Shown here piece after piece: positions 17,793 to 26,412 of a DNA stretch of 64,000 nt. The DNA comes from an uncultured Clostridia bacterium (GTDB taxonomy: Bacteria; Bacillota; Clostridia; Oscillospirales; Ruminococcaceae): the NCBI GenBank assembly GCA_947625125.1, contig CANQNF010000016.1:1-64000 (forward strand), read 5' to 3'. The notes under the pieces are model-generated. The model searched no databases. It saw only the letters and a program-made list of their open reading frames with translations, and was not told where the DNA came from. The position numbers and the translations under genes were made by a program. How positions within the stretch are numbered: the first letter of the stretch is position 1; every line of letters starts with the position of its first letter.

Positions 17793-17821
17793 ATTGTAGC
17801 ACAAACCTTGAAATAATGCAA
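17793..17821 (-). promoter_or_regulatory. Promoter of lipoprotein-response regulator-kinase operon
   Basis: On the minus strand TTGCAT (17816-17821) and TACAAT (17793-17798) are 17 bp apart, 48 bp before the TTG start of the lipoprotein gene. Expected to drive the whole run down to prmC, as the genes between have gaps of no more than 34 nt. Confidence 0.7.
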
Positions 17822-17868
17822 GAGATTTGATTAAAAAATTGGGGGAGAACCTTTATCTCCGCCCACGC

Positions 17869-17910
17869 AAAAATCCCCGCACGCAACGCCTTTCGGCATT
17901 CCATGCGGGG
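17869..17910 (-). terminator. Terminator of citrate synthase gene
   Basis: Minus-strand stem CCCCGCA / TGCGGGG (17904-17910 with 17875-17881), extended inside by further pairs with a GAAA loop, and followed by ATTTTT. It lies 24 nt after the citrate synthase stop. Confidence 0.85.
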
Positions 17911-17933
17911 GTGATTTTTATAATGTCTTACGC

Positions 17934-19292
17934 TCAGCCGCGGTCCTCAAGCTTCTGGTAGGGCTTGCACTTGGTGACGGCCTTGTATGCCGGGCGGATG
18001 ATTCGGCCGCCGGTCAGGCGCTCCTCGATTCTGTGCGCAGCCCAGCCAGCTATCCTTGCCGTCGCAAACATAGGCGTGCAGAGTTCGTCCGGGAGGCCGA
18101 GCATCCTGTAGCAGATGCCCGAATACATATCGACGTTCGCGCACAGGCACTTCTCCTTGCCGGTGACGTCCAAGAACACCTGCGGAGTGTTTCTCTCGAC
18201 AGACTCCAAAAGCCTGAATTCGGCGGCATATTCCGTGCCCTCGGCAAGCTTTTCGGCCTCTCTTTTGAGGATGATGGCCCTCGGGTCGGAGAGCGTGTAG
18301 ACCGCGTGGCCCATGCCGTAGATCTTGCCCGAACGGTCGCCCGCTTCCTTTTTGAGTATCTTTGCGAGCATGCTCTTTACTTCCTCGTCGTCGTCCCAGT
18401 CGCGAATGTTCGCTTTGAGATAGTCGAGCTGCTCCAAAATTTTCTGGTTGGCGCCTCCGTGGAGAGGGCCTTTCAATGCCCCGACGGCAGCGGCATATGC
18501 GGAATACGGGTCGGTGCCGGACGAAGTGAGCACGCGGCAGGCAAACGCCGAGTTGTTTCCTCCGCCGTGCTCGGCATGGAGCATGAGCATCGTGTCCAAA
18601 AGCTTGGCTTCTTCATATGTAAATTTTCTGTCAAATCTTAACAGCGACAGCACCGTTTCGGCGGTAGATTCCTCCGGCCTCACCTGATGCATGAACATCG
18701 TCTGAGAATCGTAAAAACGGCGCTTTGCCTGATATGCGGATGCGACTATAACGGGGAGCTTCGCGATTATCGAAACGGCCGTCATAAGCTCGTCTTCGGG
18801 AGTCTTTGTCTCGGGCGACTCGTCATATGAATAAAGCGCCAAAATCGAACGCGAAATTTTGTTCATTATGTCCCGAGACGGGGCTTTAAGGATCATGTCC
18901 TCAAAGAAGCCGTCGGGCAGCTCTCTGTTCATGGAGATCGCCGTCTCAAAGGCTTTCAGCGCGTTCTTTGTCGGCAGAGAGCCCATCAGCAGCAGGTACA
19001 CCACTTCCTCGAAGCCGAAGCGGTTTTCATTCTCGATCTGCGAAACGAGGTCGACAACATTGTATCCGCGATAATATAGCTCGCCGTCGATGTTCTGTTT
19101 TTCGCCCTCGTTCATGACGTAACCGTGAACGTTGCAGATGTTGGTTATTCCAGCTACGACGCCGGTGCCGTCGGCGTTTCTCAGGCCGCGCTTGACGTCA
19201 TATTTTGAATAGTATGCAGGGTCGATGACGTTATGCTGTTCGATCCTGTCCACCAGAATTTTCCTTGTTTCTTCGCTGACCTTTAACTTCAT
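17934..19292 (-). CDS. gltA: Citrate (Si)-synthase family protein
   Basis: 452 aa, the length typical of clostridial citrate synthases that have an extra N-terminal region. Conserved blocks: LHAEHGGGNNSAF (catalytic His region), GPLHGGANQ (second His) and GMGHAVYTLSDPRA; the catalytic aspartate is expected in the later VFLDVTGK region. Condenses oxaloacetate and acetyl-CoA; a 2-methylcitrate synthase activity cannot be ruled out from sequence. No other TCA genes adjoin. Monocistronic, with its own promoter and terminator. Confidence 0.92.
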   Translation of the reverse strand: MKLKVSEETRKILVDRIEQHNVIDPAYYSKYDVKRGLRNADGTGVVAGITNICNVHGYVMNEGEKQNIDGELYYRGYNVVDLVSQIENENRFGFEEVVYLLLMGSLPTKNALKAFETAISMNRELPDGFFEDMILKAPSRDIMNKISRSILALYSYDESPETKTPEDELMTAVSIIAKLPVIVASAYQAKRRFYDSQTMFMHQVRPEESTAETVLSLLRFDRKFTYEEAKLLDTMLMLHAEHGGGNNSAFACRVLTSSGTDPYSAYAAAVGALKGPLHGGANQKILEQLDYLKANIRDWDDDEEVKSMLAKILKKEAGDRSGKIYGMGHAVYTLSDPRAIILKREAEKLAEGTEYAAEFRLLESVERNTPQVFLDVTGKEKCLCANVDMYSGICYRMLGLPDELCTPMFATARIAGWAAHRIEERLTGGRIIRPAYKAVTKCKPYQKLEDRG

Positions 19293-19340
19293 ACGGCACT
19301 TCCTTTCGCGATTTAAATGTTATAAAGAGTGAGTATTTTT

Positions 19341-19369
19341 ATTTTACCATGCCGGCGAATTATTGTCAA
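19341..19369 (-). promoter_or_regulatory. Promoter of citrate synthase gene
   Basis: TTGACA (19364-19369) and TAAAAT (19341-19346) on the minus strand, 17-bp spacer, about 50 bp before the start codon. Confidence 0.8.
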
Positions 19370-19495
19370 GGATTTTTGCATATTTAATAATTTGATAATT
19401 CATTTTTTGTCGCAAATGTGCATAATGAAGGATATGTGCGATGAGTTTTTGCAGGATTGGTTAGGTAAAATGCAAAGCGTATAAATTATTTTCCA

Positions 19496-19526
19496 AAAAT
19501 TCTCCCCCATCCTATCGGACAGGGGA
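19496..19526 (-). terminator. Terminator after the flavodoxin-fold gene pair
   Basis: Minus-strand 10-bp stem with wobble pairs (19517-19526 with 19503-19512, loop GATA) followed by GAATTTTT, just past the stop at 19533. Confidence 0.75.
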
Positions 19527-19532
19527 TTTATT

Positions 19533-20153
19533 TTATCTCTTCACAAAATTCGTCCAGGCCTTTGGCTCGCTTTCGGGCAGGCCGTACCTCTCTTTTCCGA
19601 GCGCGATGGACTTCATCAAAAACGTCATGTTCTCGGCAAGCGTCCTGAGCGTCTGGAGGCCCTCTGCGTCGTCTGCCGCCTCGCCCGGCTTCTGTCCGTG
19701 GAGAATGTTCCAATATGTGGAAGACGCGATCGGCATGCCGCTTATCGAGAAATATTTGTTCAAAACGTCGTACGTCGCCGTAGTGCCGCCTCTTCTTGCG
19801 ACAGCGACGGCTGCGCCGACTTTCATTCTCTTGTCAAAATTTGCGCAGTAAAACAGCCTGTCGAGGAACGAAAGAATCGTGCCGTTCGGGGAGGCGTAAT
19901 AGACCGGGCTCGCGACTACCATGCCGTCGCATTCCTGGAATTTCGGCAGCGTTTCGTTGACGATATCGTCAAATACGCACTTTCCGGTCTCAAAGCACTT
20001 GGCGCAGCCTATGCAGCCCCTGACGTCGAGCATGCCGATGTCGACGACCTCGGTCTCAACTCCGTTTTTCTCAAAGACATTTACCATCTCGCTAAGCCCG
20101 AGGGCCGTATTTCCGCGCTTTCTCGGGCTTCCGTTGATTATAAGCACTTTCAT
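19533..20153 (-). CDS. NADPH-dependent FMN reductase / iron-sulfur flavoprotein-like
   Basis: 206 aa flavodoxin-fold protein. GSPRKRGNT near residue 9 is the FMN-phosphate loop; a cysteine cluster CIGCAKCFETGKC (about 48-60) is typical of the iron-sulfur flavoprotein subgroup and of some NAD(P)H:flavin oxidoreductases; SPVYYASPNG is the conserved FMN-contact loop. Likely a cytoplasmic redox enzyme of an anaerobe. It begins 1 nt after the preceding flavodoxin gene. Confidence 0.85.
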   Translation of the reverse strand: MKVLIINGSPRKRGNTALGLSEMVNVFEKNGVETEVVDIGMLDVRGCIGCAKCFETGKCVFDDIVNETLPKFQECDGMVVASPVYYASPNGTILSFLDRLFYCANFDKRMKVGAAVAVARRGGTTATYDVLNKYFSISGMPIASSTYWNILHGQKPGEAADDAEGLQTLRTLAENMTFLMKSIALGKERYGLPESEPKAWTNFVKR

Positions 20154-20154
20154 T

Positions 20155-20649
20155 TTACTTCAGCAGCTCCTTTTTTACGGCGTCTATCCAAAGATTTCTC
20201 TCGTTTTCCGACCTTTTCGTCAGATTGTTGTTTTTGTCATATTCCAGCCTCAGCCCCGAGAAAACCATCGCGCCCTTGAGCTGTCTTCTTATATCGGACA
20301 TCACGTTCCCGGCCTGGCCTGCGTCAGTCTGGAAGGGAAGCACCGTCTTGCCGGCAAAGCTGTAGCTCTTTAAGAAGGTGAGGACTGCGGGCGCCATCGT
20401 GTACCACCAGGTCGGAGTGCCGATGACGATAGTGTCATATTCGCTTAAATCATGCTTAAGAGGCTTTATAGCGGGAGTCGCGCCCGTCTCGGCCTCTTTC
20501 TGACCGAGGGCTATCATCTGCTCCCTGTCGGCGGGATATGGCGTCAGCGTGTCTATCCTCTCTATATCCGCGGAAAATTCCTCGGCCATAAGCCTCGCCT
20601 CTTTCTCGGTGTTTCCTCCCTCGGAATAATAAACAACCAGCATTTTCAT
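20155..20649 (-). CDS. Flavodoxin
   Basis: 164 aa. YYSEGGNTEKEARLMAE near the N-terminus is the FMN-phosphate site, and IGTPTWWYTMAPAV the aromatic isoalloxazine-stacking loop. Serves as electron carrier or flavodoxin-type oxidoreductase. Co-directional and adjacent to a second flavodoxin-fold gene and 22 nt after the LTA-synthase-like gene. Confidence 0.88.
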   Translation of the reverse strand: MKMLVVYYSEGGNTEKEARLMAEEFSADIERIDTLTPYPADREQMIALGQKEAETGATPAIKPLKHDLSEYDTIVIGTPTWWYTMAPAVLTFLKSYSFAGKTVLPFQTDAGQAGNVMSDIRRQLKGAMVFSGLRLEYDKNNNLTKRSENERNLWIDAVKKELLK

Positions 20650-20671
20650 CTTTTGGGTCTTCCTTTCATAA

Positions 20672-22666
20672 TTACTTTTTGCCGTTTAATTTCCAGTATG
20701 TGTAGAAATTATAATAATTCAGCACCTCGTCCTTGTAGCCGTCCTCGGTCCTGCTGTTCCAGACGTTGTAGGGGTCGTAGAATCCCCAGGTGTTCATGGC
20801 GGGCGCTACTTTTTGGGCTTCCTTTATCATCCTGTACTCGGCGTTAAGAGGTATTCCCGCCGCCTCAAGAGTCGTGAGCCCGAGGTAGTTTGCGCTCGTA
20901 GTGCCAAGGTCCTTTTTATCGAAGCCGAGGTCGTAGTTTGACCATATGAGATAGGGCGTTTCAAATCTTGTCAGATATACGTTCACGAACTGCTCGCGGT
21001 TCGGCGAAAGCTCGTCGATAAGCTCTGCCTCGACGTTCGGCTGATGATCCCCGAAAAATACGATTATCGTCTTTTCGTCGACCTTTTCAAAATACTCTAT
21101 CAGCTCTTTGAGGGCTTCGTCCGAATCTTTTATCAGCGACAGATACTGCTCCGCCCTCGGATATTCCCCCTCGGGCTTTACGATGTGCACATCGGTCTCG
21201 AAGTCGTCGCCGTCGTATTCATATGTCGAATGATTCTGCACCGTAACGCCGAAGATAAAGAGCGGACCGTCCTTTTTCTGCTCAAAGCGCTTTTCGATCT
21301 GGCGGTAGAAGAAGCTGTCCGAGATGAGCGTGCGGACGTATTCAACGTCGTCGCCGAAACCCTTTTCCCACCTGTCCGCCGAAACGTATTTCCCGGCGTT
21401 CGAGGTCATATCCTCGCCCGAGATAAAGTCGTTAAAGCCCATCTGCTTATAGACCACGTTTCTCTTCCAGCATACCTCGTAAAAAGGATGCATTGCGACG
21501 GTGTCGTAGCCGTAATTTTCAAGATATGTCGCCAGAGAATCGACGTTTTGGGTTATATGCTGCATATACGCATAGCACCCCGCCGGCATGTACATCATCG
21601 ACGCGCCTGTCAGAAACTCAAACTCGGTGTTGCAGGTGCCTCCTCCCAAAACCGAAACAAGGAGCCTGCCGTTCGGGTACTCGCTTATAAGCTCGTTGAA
21701 ATAGGGCATGTATTCAACATTGGTGCGGAGCCTGCCGAGGTAGCTGAGGTCGGAAAAGCTCTCGTTCATTATGACGATAATGTTCGGATAGTCGGGCTGA
21801 GGCTCTATCGTCTCGCCCTTGTCGGCGCCGTCGTCCTCAAAAGTCTTTAAGTATTCTTTCAGCTCGCCTGCGGAATAATCCGTCGGCGGGAGGAATTCCA
21901 TCTTGCGGAAATTTATGTAGAAGCTGAGGGCGGTGCCGTTTACGTTGTTTGTCGACTCGGTGTCGAATGTGGACGTCGAAAAGCTCTCGTAGTCTATGGC
22001 GTAGACGCCTGCGCAGCCGACTGCAAAGACCGCGGCCGCGGTGACGGCGGCGCAGGGTCTCAGCCAGCGCTTCGGATAGCCTATTTTAAACTGCGAAGCG
22101 ACGGCAATGAACGCTATACCGAGGCAGAGGCCGTTTAACATGTCCGGATTAAAGTGCCAGTCCGACGACGTGGTCACTTTCATCGCCGTGGAGATGGCGT
22201 ATAAGTCGGTGGGCGTTAAGGGCGTGCCGCGAATCAGGAGCACCAGCTCGTTGATGAAGTTCGCAAGGCATCCCAAAAACATCGTAAGACACGCCGACAC
22301 GCGCACTGACTGCGTTACCGCGAACAGAAATACCTCTAAAACCGCGTAGAACAAAAGGTTCAGAAGATATATCTTTGACGCGTAGCCCCTTATGCCGATA
22401 ATCACCATGACCGTCTCAAAGGTCAGCCAAGGCGCCGCTATGAATATTATTCCGGCGGCAAATTTTTTCCAGCTGCCGGGCAGGTCGATTTTCGTCAGCA
22501 GCGCCGCCGTCATCAGAAGATAGCTCGCCGCAAATCTTATAAGCTGCTCCCACATTATCACGCCGTCCGAGCGAAACTGTCCTGCGTTATACAGGCCCAA
22601 CAGCAGGACGGCGAGACACAGCGCGCCGTTGAGCCGGAACAATCTGCCCTTTCTGAATTCTACCAT
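20672..22666 (-). CDS. LTA synthase family membrane sulfatase-fold enzyme
   Basis: 664 aa. Five or more N-terminal membrane helices (about 12-240) are followed by a large extracellular sulfatase domain (about 295-600). NIIVIMNESFSDLSYLG supplies the metal-binding Glu, GGGTCNTEFEFLTG the catalytic Thr region, HPFYEVCWKRN the domain core and FFGDHQPN the metal-binding Asp-His. The family transfers glycerol phosphate or other phospho-groups to envelope polymers. The N-terminus and topology match LtaS, but the exact polymer is unknown. 15 nt after the CotH-kinase gene, so probably one envelope-related operon. Confidence 0.88.
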   Translation of the reverse strand: MVEFRKGRLFRLNGALCLAVLLLGLYNAGQFRSDGVIMWEQLIRFAASYLLMTAALLTKIDLPGSWKKFAAGIIFIAAPWLTFETVMVIIGIRGYASKIYLLNLLFYAVLEVFLFAVTQSVRVSACLTMFLGCLANFINELVLLIRGTPLTPTDLYAISTAMKVTTSSDWHFNPDMLNGLCLGIAFIAVASQFKIGYPKRWLRPCAAVTAAAVFAVGCAGVYAIDYESFSTSTFDTESTNNVNGTALSFYINFRKMEFLPPTDYSAGELKEYLKTFEDDGADKGETIEPQPDYPNIIVIMNESFSDLSYLGRLRTNVEYMPYFNELISEYPNGRLLVSVLGGGTCNTEFEFLTGASMMYMPAGCYAYMQHITQNVDSLATYLENYGYDTVAMHPFYEVCWKRNVVYKQMGFNDFISGEDMTSNAGKYVSADRWEKGFGDDVEYVRTLISDSFFYRQIEKRFEQKKDGPLFIFGVTVQNHSTYEYDGDDFETDVHIVKPEGEYPRAEQYLSLIKDSDEALKELIEYFEKVDEKTIIVFFGDHQPNVEAELIDELSPNREQFVNVYLTRFETPYLIWSNYDLGFDKKDLGTTSANYLGLTTLEAAGIPLNAEYRMIKEAQKVAPAMNTWGFYDPYNVWNSRTEDGYKDEVLNYYNFYTYWKLNGKK

Positions 22667-22681
22667 TTTAAACCTTCTTCT

Positions 22682-25201
22682 TTATTTTTTTACAAATTTT
22701 GCCGTGAGGCTTAAGCTGTCCGAGGGGTCGACCGAAATTTTAGATGCCGTTCCGGTGTAGCTGCCGCTCCAGCCGGAAAATGTATACCCCGAGGCGGGCT
22801 TTGCTTCAATCGAAATTTTATACCCTCCGAAATATTTTCCGCTCCATTTACCCGCTGTAAATTGTACGGGTATCTTATTTATATAAACTTCGCCCTTGCC
22901 CTCGACTGCAATGCTAAGTGTCTGGGTCTTATCGGTGCCGAGCTTTAATACCTCGTTCATCTGGGTCGGGAAGTAGTTCCGGCGGTTTGTCAGCCATTTT
23001 TTCCAGGAGTCGCGGTTATTTTCTATCCCCCAGACGCTCTGCCAGAAGATATAGCGCTTGAAATGCTGAGAAAGATAGGGAGAATAGACCTTGTGGTACT
23101 TGTCAAGAGCCGCCGAAGCGCTCGCCGGGTTAAAGGCGATGTTCATTACGTCCTCGCATGCCGTCACGAATTTTTTCTTGAAATCACTGCTCTTCAAGAG
23201 CGATTTGAACATCGGGCCCAGGTGTCCGTCGCCGCCCGCAAGCTGTGAGAAGATGTCGAAGCGGTAGTTGTTGCCGTTGCCGTAGAGGTCCATCGAATAC
23301 TCGGTGTCATAGAGCATGAACCTCCACTTTCCGTCGGCGTAGGGGTTGGAGTCGGAAGTCTCTCTCGCCCTGAAGCACGCCCAGTTGTTCCAGAGCCAGT
23401 CCTCGTTTCCGATGTAAAGCTCAAACGCCAGATACTCGGTCAGGCTGTCCATGTCGAAATACTCGCAGGCTTTTTTGTAGTTTGCAGCCTTTGACATGTC
23501 GTTTTGCTCGACAAAGCCCCTTGCGGTCTCCCAGAGGTCCCAGTCCTCCTCGATTCCCTCTTCAAGAGCGCCCGCCTTTATCATGACCGCGTTGTCGGAA
23601 TCAATGCCGTAGTTCGACTCGATGTAATGGTTATCGTACACCTCGTTCAGGGTGTAAACGCCCCAGTATTCGCCGTCTATGAAGCACACGGCAATGTTGT
23701 CCGCCTGGGTCGAGAACGGGAAATCGGCGACTAAGGACTGCGTCCAGGAGTCCTTATAGATGAGCGAGAAGCTGTCGTTGCCGCCGTTTCTTATCATGAA
23801 ACGCTTGTATTCCTTGACCTTTTTGTTGTTGAGATAGTCGTAATTCTGCTCAAAAAGCTCGTATTTGAGCTCTTTTTCGCCGTACTCCTCCCTGAAGTAG
23901 AATTTCAGGGATTTCTGCTGAGAATTTCTCGACCAGCCGCCGTGAGTCCTTATGCCGACGTTTTCGGAGAACCCGAGCTTGCCGTCCTCAAAGAAATCGA
24001 CGTGGGCCTCGCGCTCCCATTCCTTGCCGCGCTGGTTGTAGTTGCCCTGGGCGTTGCCGTCCAAAGGTTCGTTCGGGTTGGCTTTTCGCCACTGTGTAAA
24101 AGCGTTGCCCGCCACGAAAATGCCCTTGGCCGGGTCATAGAGGTTGACCGGGTCGGTGATCACCGAGACGACCGGGACGTTTTTATACTTCTCGGCGATG
24201 TCCTTGCCGACAAAGTATGTCGCCGAGGCAACCGGGCTCGATTTTCCCGATTTGTCGACGGCTATCGCACGCACTACCGTCGCCTTTTCAAATTCCTCGC
24301 TCGGGAACTGCTCTGTCGCCCTGTCGGCGATGGTGCCCTTTTTGTAGATCAAAACAGCCTTTTCGGACGAGCGGTCCTTTACCGTAAAGGGCGCGGTGTA
24401 TTTTTTCGAGGACTTTGTAGGAACGCTTCCGTCGGTGGTATAATATACTGTAGTCCCGGCGGGAGCGGTAAGCGTGAGCTTGAAGCTCTGCTCATAGAAT
24501 CCGCTGGTTTTTGAGAATTCGGGGGCCAAAACTCCCGGGTCCTTGGTCTTTGCGGTATCGTTGGAGGCGCCCGGAGTTGCCGATAAGATCATGAATTTTC
24601 CGGATTTTGAAACGCCGTATGTCTCGTCGTCCGAGGTGTTCACGGCCGTCACCGAATCAACGGTCTTGCCGGATGAATCGCTTAAAATTATCTTGTCGCC
24701 GTCGGCTATCTTGAAGTTGGTGTGAAGCTCCTTTGTCACGGTGTTTTTGTCGGAGCAGAATACCACGAGATACCCTTTAGGCCGGATGTTCACGCTCGGG
24801 AATTTCCACTTAAGGGGCTTCGAGGCGTCGTCCGAAAGTCCGCAGCCTTTTAAATTCACTGCCTTGGATGAGGGGTTGTAAAGCTCGACCCAGTCGGGAT
24901 ATTTTCCGTAAGAATCCTTAAGAGAACTCTTGTTTTTTGCGCAGATTTCATTTATAATAATATCGGAGACGTTGCCGCCGGCACTTTTTTCAGACGTCGA
25001 GGCGGCGTCCGAAAGGTCGTAACCCAAAACGCCGTAGCCCGTTGACTTCGTGGCGGAAAGAGGCGTTATCGCAGCCTCGCGGGACGGGATATTTTCAGCG
25101 GCAAGAGATTTTGCCGTCAGGGTATTTTTCTCAAAGCTTCCGGCTGCGCAGCCTGTAAGAAGGACTGCTGCCAAAATCATAGCGGTAATTCTCTTTTTCA
25201 T
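22682..25201 (-). CDS. CotH kinase family lipoprotein with lamin-tail domain
   Basis: 839 aa. Signal MKKRITAMILAAVLLTGC with lipobox LTGC. Then a lamin-tail (LTD) domain (about 80-195; NEICAKN, WVELYNPS), a chitobiase/FN3-like segment (about 225-330; YYTTDGSVPT), a CotH kinase domain (about 340-730; VISVITDPVNLYD-like start, RTHGGWSRN, RNGGND, NEVYDNHY, FMLYDTEYSMD) and a C-terminal InlB-type B-repeat (TFSGWSGSYTG). CotH kinases phosphorylate secreted or spore-coat proteins. Similar LTD-CotH proteins in ruminal clostridia often accompany cellulosome or cell-surface systems. Here it heads a two-gene unit with the LTA-synthase-like gene. Confidence 0.88.
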   Translation of the reverse strand: MKKRITAMILAAVLLTGCAAGSFEKNTLTAKSLAAENIPSREAAITPLSATKSTGYGVLGYDLSDAASTSEKSAGGNVSDIIINEICAKNKSSLKDSYGKYPDWVELYNPSSKAVNLKGCGLSDDASKPLKWKFPSVNIRPKGYLVVFCSDKNTVTKELHTNFKIADGDKIILSDSSGKTVDSVTAVNTSDDETYGVSKSGKFMILSATPGASNDTAKTKDPGVLAPEFSKTSGFYEQSFKLTLTAPAGTTVYYTTDGSVPTKSSKKYTAPFTVKDRSSEKAVLIYKKGTIADRATEQFPSEEFEKATVVRAIAVDKSGKSSPVASATYFVGKDIAEKYKNVPVVSVITDPVNLYDPAKGIFVAGNAFTQWRKANPNEPLDGNAQGNYNQRGKEWEREAHVDFFEDGKLGFSENVGIRTHGGWSRNSQQKSLKFYFREEYGEKELKYELFEQNYDYLNNKKVKEYKRFMIRNGGNDSFSLIYKDSWTQSLVADFPFSTQADNIAVCFIDGEYWGVYTLNEVYDNHYIESNYGIDSDNAVMIKAGALEEGIEEDWDLWETARGFVEQNDMSKAANYKKACEYFDMDSLTEYLAFELYIGNEDWLWNNWACFRARETSDSNPYADGKWRFMLYDTEYSMDLYGNGNNYRFDIFSQLAGGDGHLGPMFKSLLKSSDFKKKFVTACEDVMNIAFNPASASAALDKYHKVYSPYLSQHFKRYIFWQSVWGIENNRDSWKKWLTNRRNYFPTQMNEVLKLGTDKTQTLSIAVEGKGEVYINKIPVQFTAGKWSGKYFGGYKISIEAKPASGYTFSGWSGSYTGTASKISVDPSDSLSLTAKFVKK

Positions 25202-25249
25202 CTTGGGCTCCTTTCGGGTCGCTCGGTCGGCTGTAAAGTATACGTCATA

Positions 25250-25278
25250 ATTATACTACATCGCTTGAGATTTTGCAA
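25250..25278 (-). promoter_or_regulatory. Promoter of the CotH-kinase gene
   Basis: TTGCAA (25273-25278) and TATAAT (25250-25255) on the minus strand with a 17-bp spacer, about 48 bp before the ATG. It faces away from the yitT-like gene. Confidence 0.75.
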
Positions 25279-25340
25279 GTGCTGTCATCAAATTTTTGCG
25301 CCATAAGCCAAGTCTATTATTTACATTTTCGGAGGATATT

Positions 25341-26201
25341 ATGAAAAAATTTGCCGAGACCGTTAAAGAGCTGTTTCTTATCACCGTCGGATGCGGTATC
25401 TATGCCGCTGCGGTAAGCCTGTTTTTGGACCCGAACGGCATTGTCCCCGGCGGGTTTACCGGCATAGCGATGATACTCGGGCGGTTCATCCCCCTCTCGA
25501 CGGGAACGCTGACCCTGATTTTAAACATCCCTCTTCTTGCCGCCGGAATATTCATTTTCGGGGCAAAATTCCTCGGGACAACCGTCTATGCCGTCCTTGC
25601 GTCGTCGATTTTCATGAACATGCTGCTGCCGTTCGGGCCTCTTACCGACGATATACTCCTGTCGTCGCTTGCGGGAGGCGCTTTGATGGCAGTGGGGCTT
25701 GAAATAGTCCTTTTACAGGGCGCCACGACCGGCGGCACCGATGTAGTGGTAAAAATTCTCAGAAAATATTTCAGAAGCATATCCGCCGGAAAGCTCTTTA
25801 TAATCGCAGACGGGCTGGTGGTTTTATGCTCGATGCTCGTATTTAAAAACATCGACGCCGGACTTTACGCAGCTATCTGCATCATCGTCAGCTCGTCTTT
25901 GATGGACGCCATGCTCTACGGCCGCGACCAGGCCAAGCTCATTATCATCATCAGCGACAAAAACCGCGAGATTTCCGAGAGGCTTTTGAGTGAGCTCGAC
26001 GTCGGGGCGACGTTTTTGGAGGGCCAGGGCGCCTACTCCGGCAACGACAAAAAGGTTTTGCTCTGCGTTGTCAGGAAGTGGCTGCTCGGGCGCGCGCTCA
26101 AGATAATCAAGACCGTCGACCGCGAGTCCTTTTCCATCGTCAGCACCGCGAACGAGGTGTTCGGCGAGGGCTACAAGGCTCACGACGGCGAGCAGATTTA
26201 A
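25341..26201 (+). CDS. YitT family membrane protein (DUF161/DUF2179)
   Basis: 286 aa from ATG 25341, which directly follows GGAGGATATT. Five hydrophobic helices (about residues 8-200) form the DUF161 part (LDPNGIVPGGFTGIA, LLQGATTGGTDVV are typical) and the last 90 aa form the soluble DUF2179 domain (AKLIIIISD ... GQGAYSGNDKKVLLCVV). A widespread integral-membrane family of unsettled role. Lies alone, divergent from the CotH operon. Confidence 0.9.
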   Translation: MKKFAETVKELFLITVGCGIYAAAVSLFLDPNGIVPGGFTGIAMILGRFIPLSTGTLTLILNIPLLAAGIFIFGAKFLGTTVYAVLASSIFMNMLLPFGPLTDDILLSSLAGGALMAVGLEIVLLQGATTGGTDVVVKILRKYFRSISAGKLFIIADGLVVLCSMLVFKNIDAGLYAAICIIVSSSLMDAMLYGRDQAKLIIIISDKNREISERLLSELDVGATFLEGQGAYSGNDKKVLLCVVRKWLLGRALKIIKTVDRESFSIVSTANEVFGEGYKAHDGEQI

Positions 26202-26249
26202 GCGGCTCGGACCTAAATTATGCGGGGGCTTCTGCGCTGCCGATGGCGA

Positions 26250-26328
26250 GGGCGAAGCCCCGGGTCAGCGTAGCTGACCCGCCCCCGGCGGAGCCGGGGC
26301 CCCGACCGCAGGTCGGGGGGCTTCGCCC
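26250..26328. repeat. Cloverleaf-like inverted-repeat element, copy 2
   Basis: Closing stem GGGCGAAGCCCC / GGGGCTTCGCCC (26250-26261 with 26317-26328, 12 bp) holds three consecutive hairpins: 26262-26269/26273-26280 (8 bp, loop GTA), 26283-26289/26293-26299 (7 bp, loop GGA) and 26301-26307/26311-26317 (7 bp, loop GCA). Same closing stem and topology as 6529-6623, different arm sequences. Sits between convergent yitT-like and FN3 genes. Confidence 0.8.
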
Positions 26329-26363
26329 CGCCCCCTGCCGGCACGCAGTCCCCATGTAAAGCA

Positions 26364-26397
26364 TAAAAAATCCCTCCCCGGATGTCCGGAGAGGGAT
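26364..26397 (-). terminator. Terminator of FN3-repeat protein gene
   Basis: Minus-strand stem of about 13 bp (26385-26397 with 26370-26382, one mismatch) followed by six or seven T residues; 16 nt past the stop codon. Confidence 0.9.
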
Positions 26398-26412
26398 AAG
26401 TTTTATCAAGTA

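Noticed and set aside
26078-26359. Long plus-strand frame across the cloverleaf element and other GC-rich frames at 6.1-6.7 and 42.5-43.1 kb
   Set aside because: Composition is arginine/proline/glycine-rich from palindromic GC sequence, without start signals; they are by-products of the repeats and of neighbouring genes in other frames.
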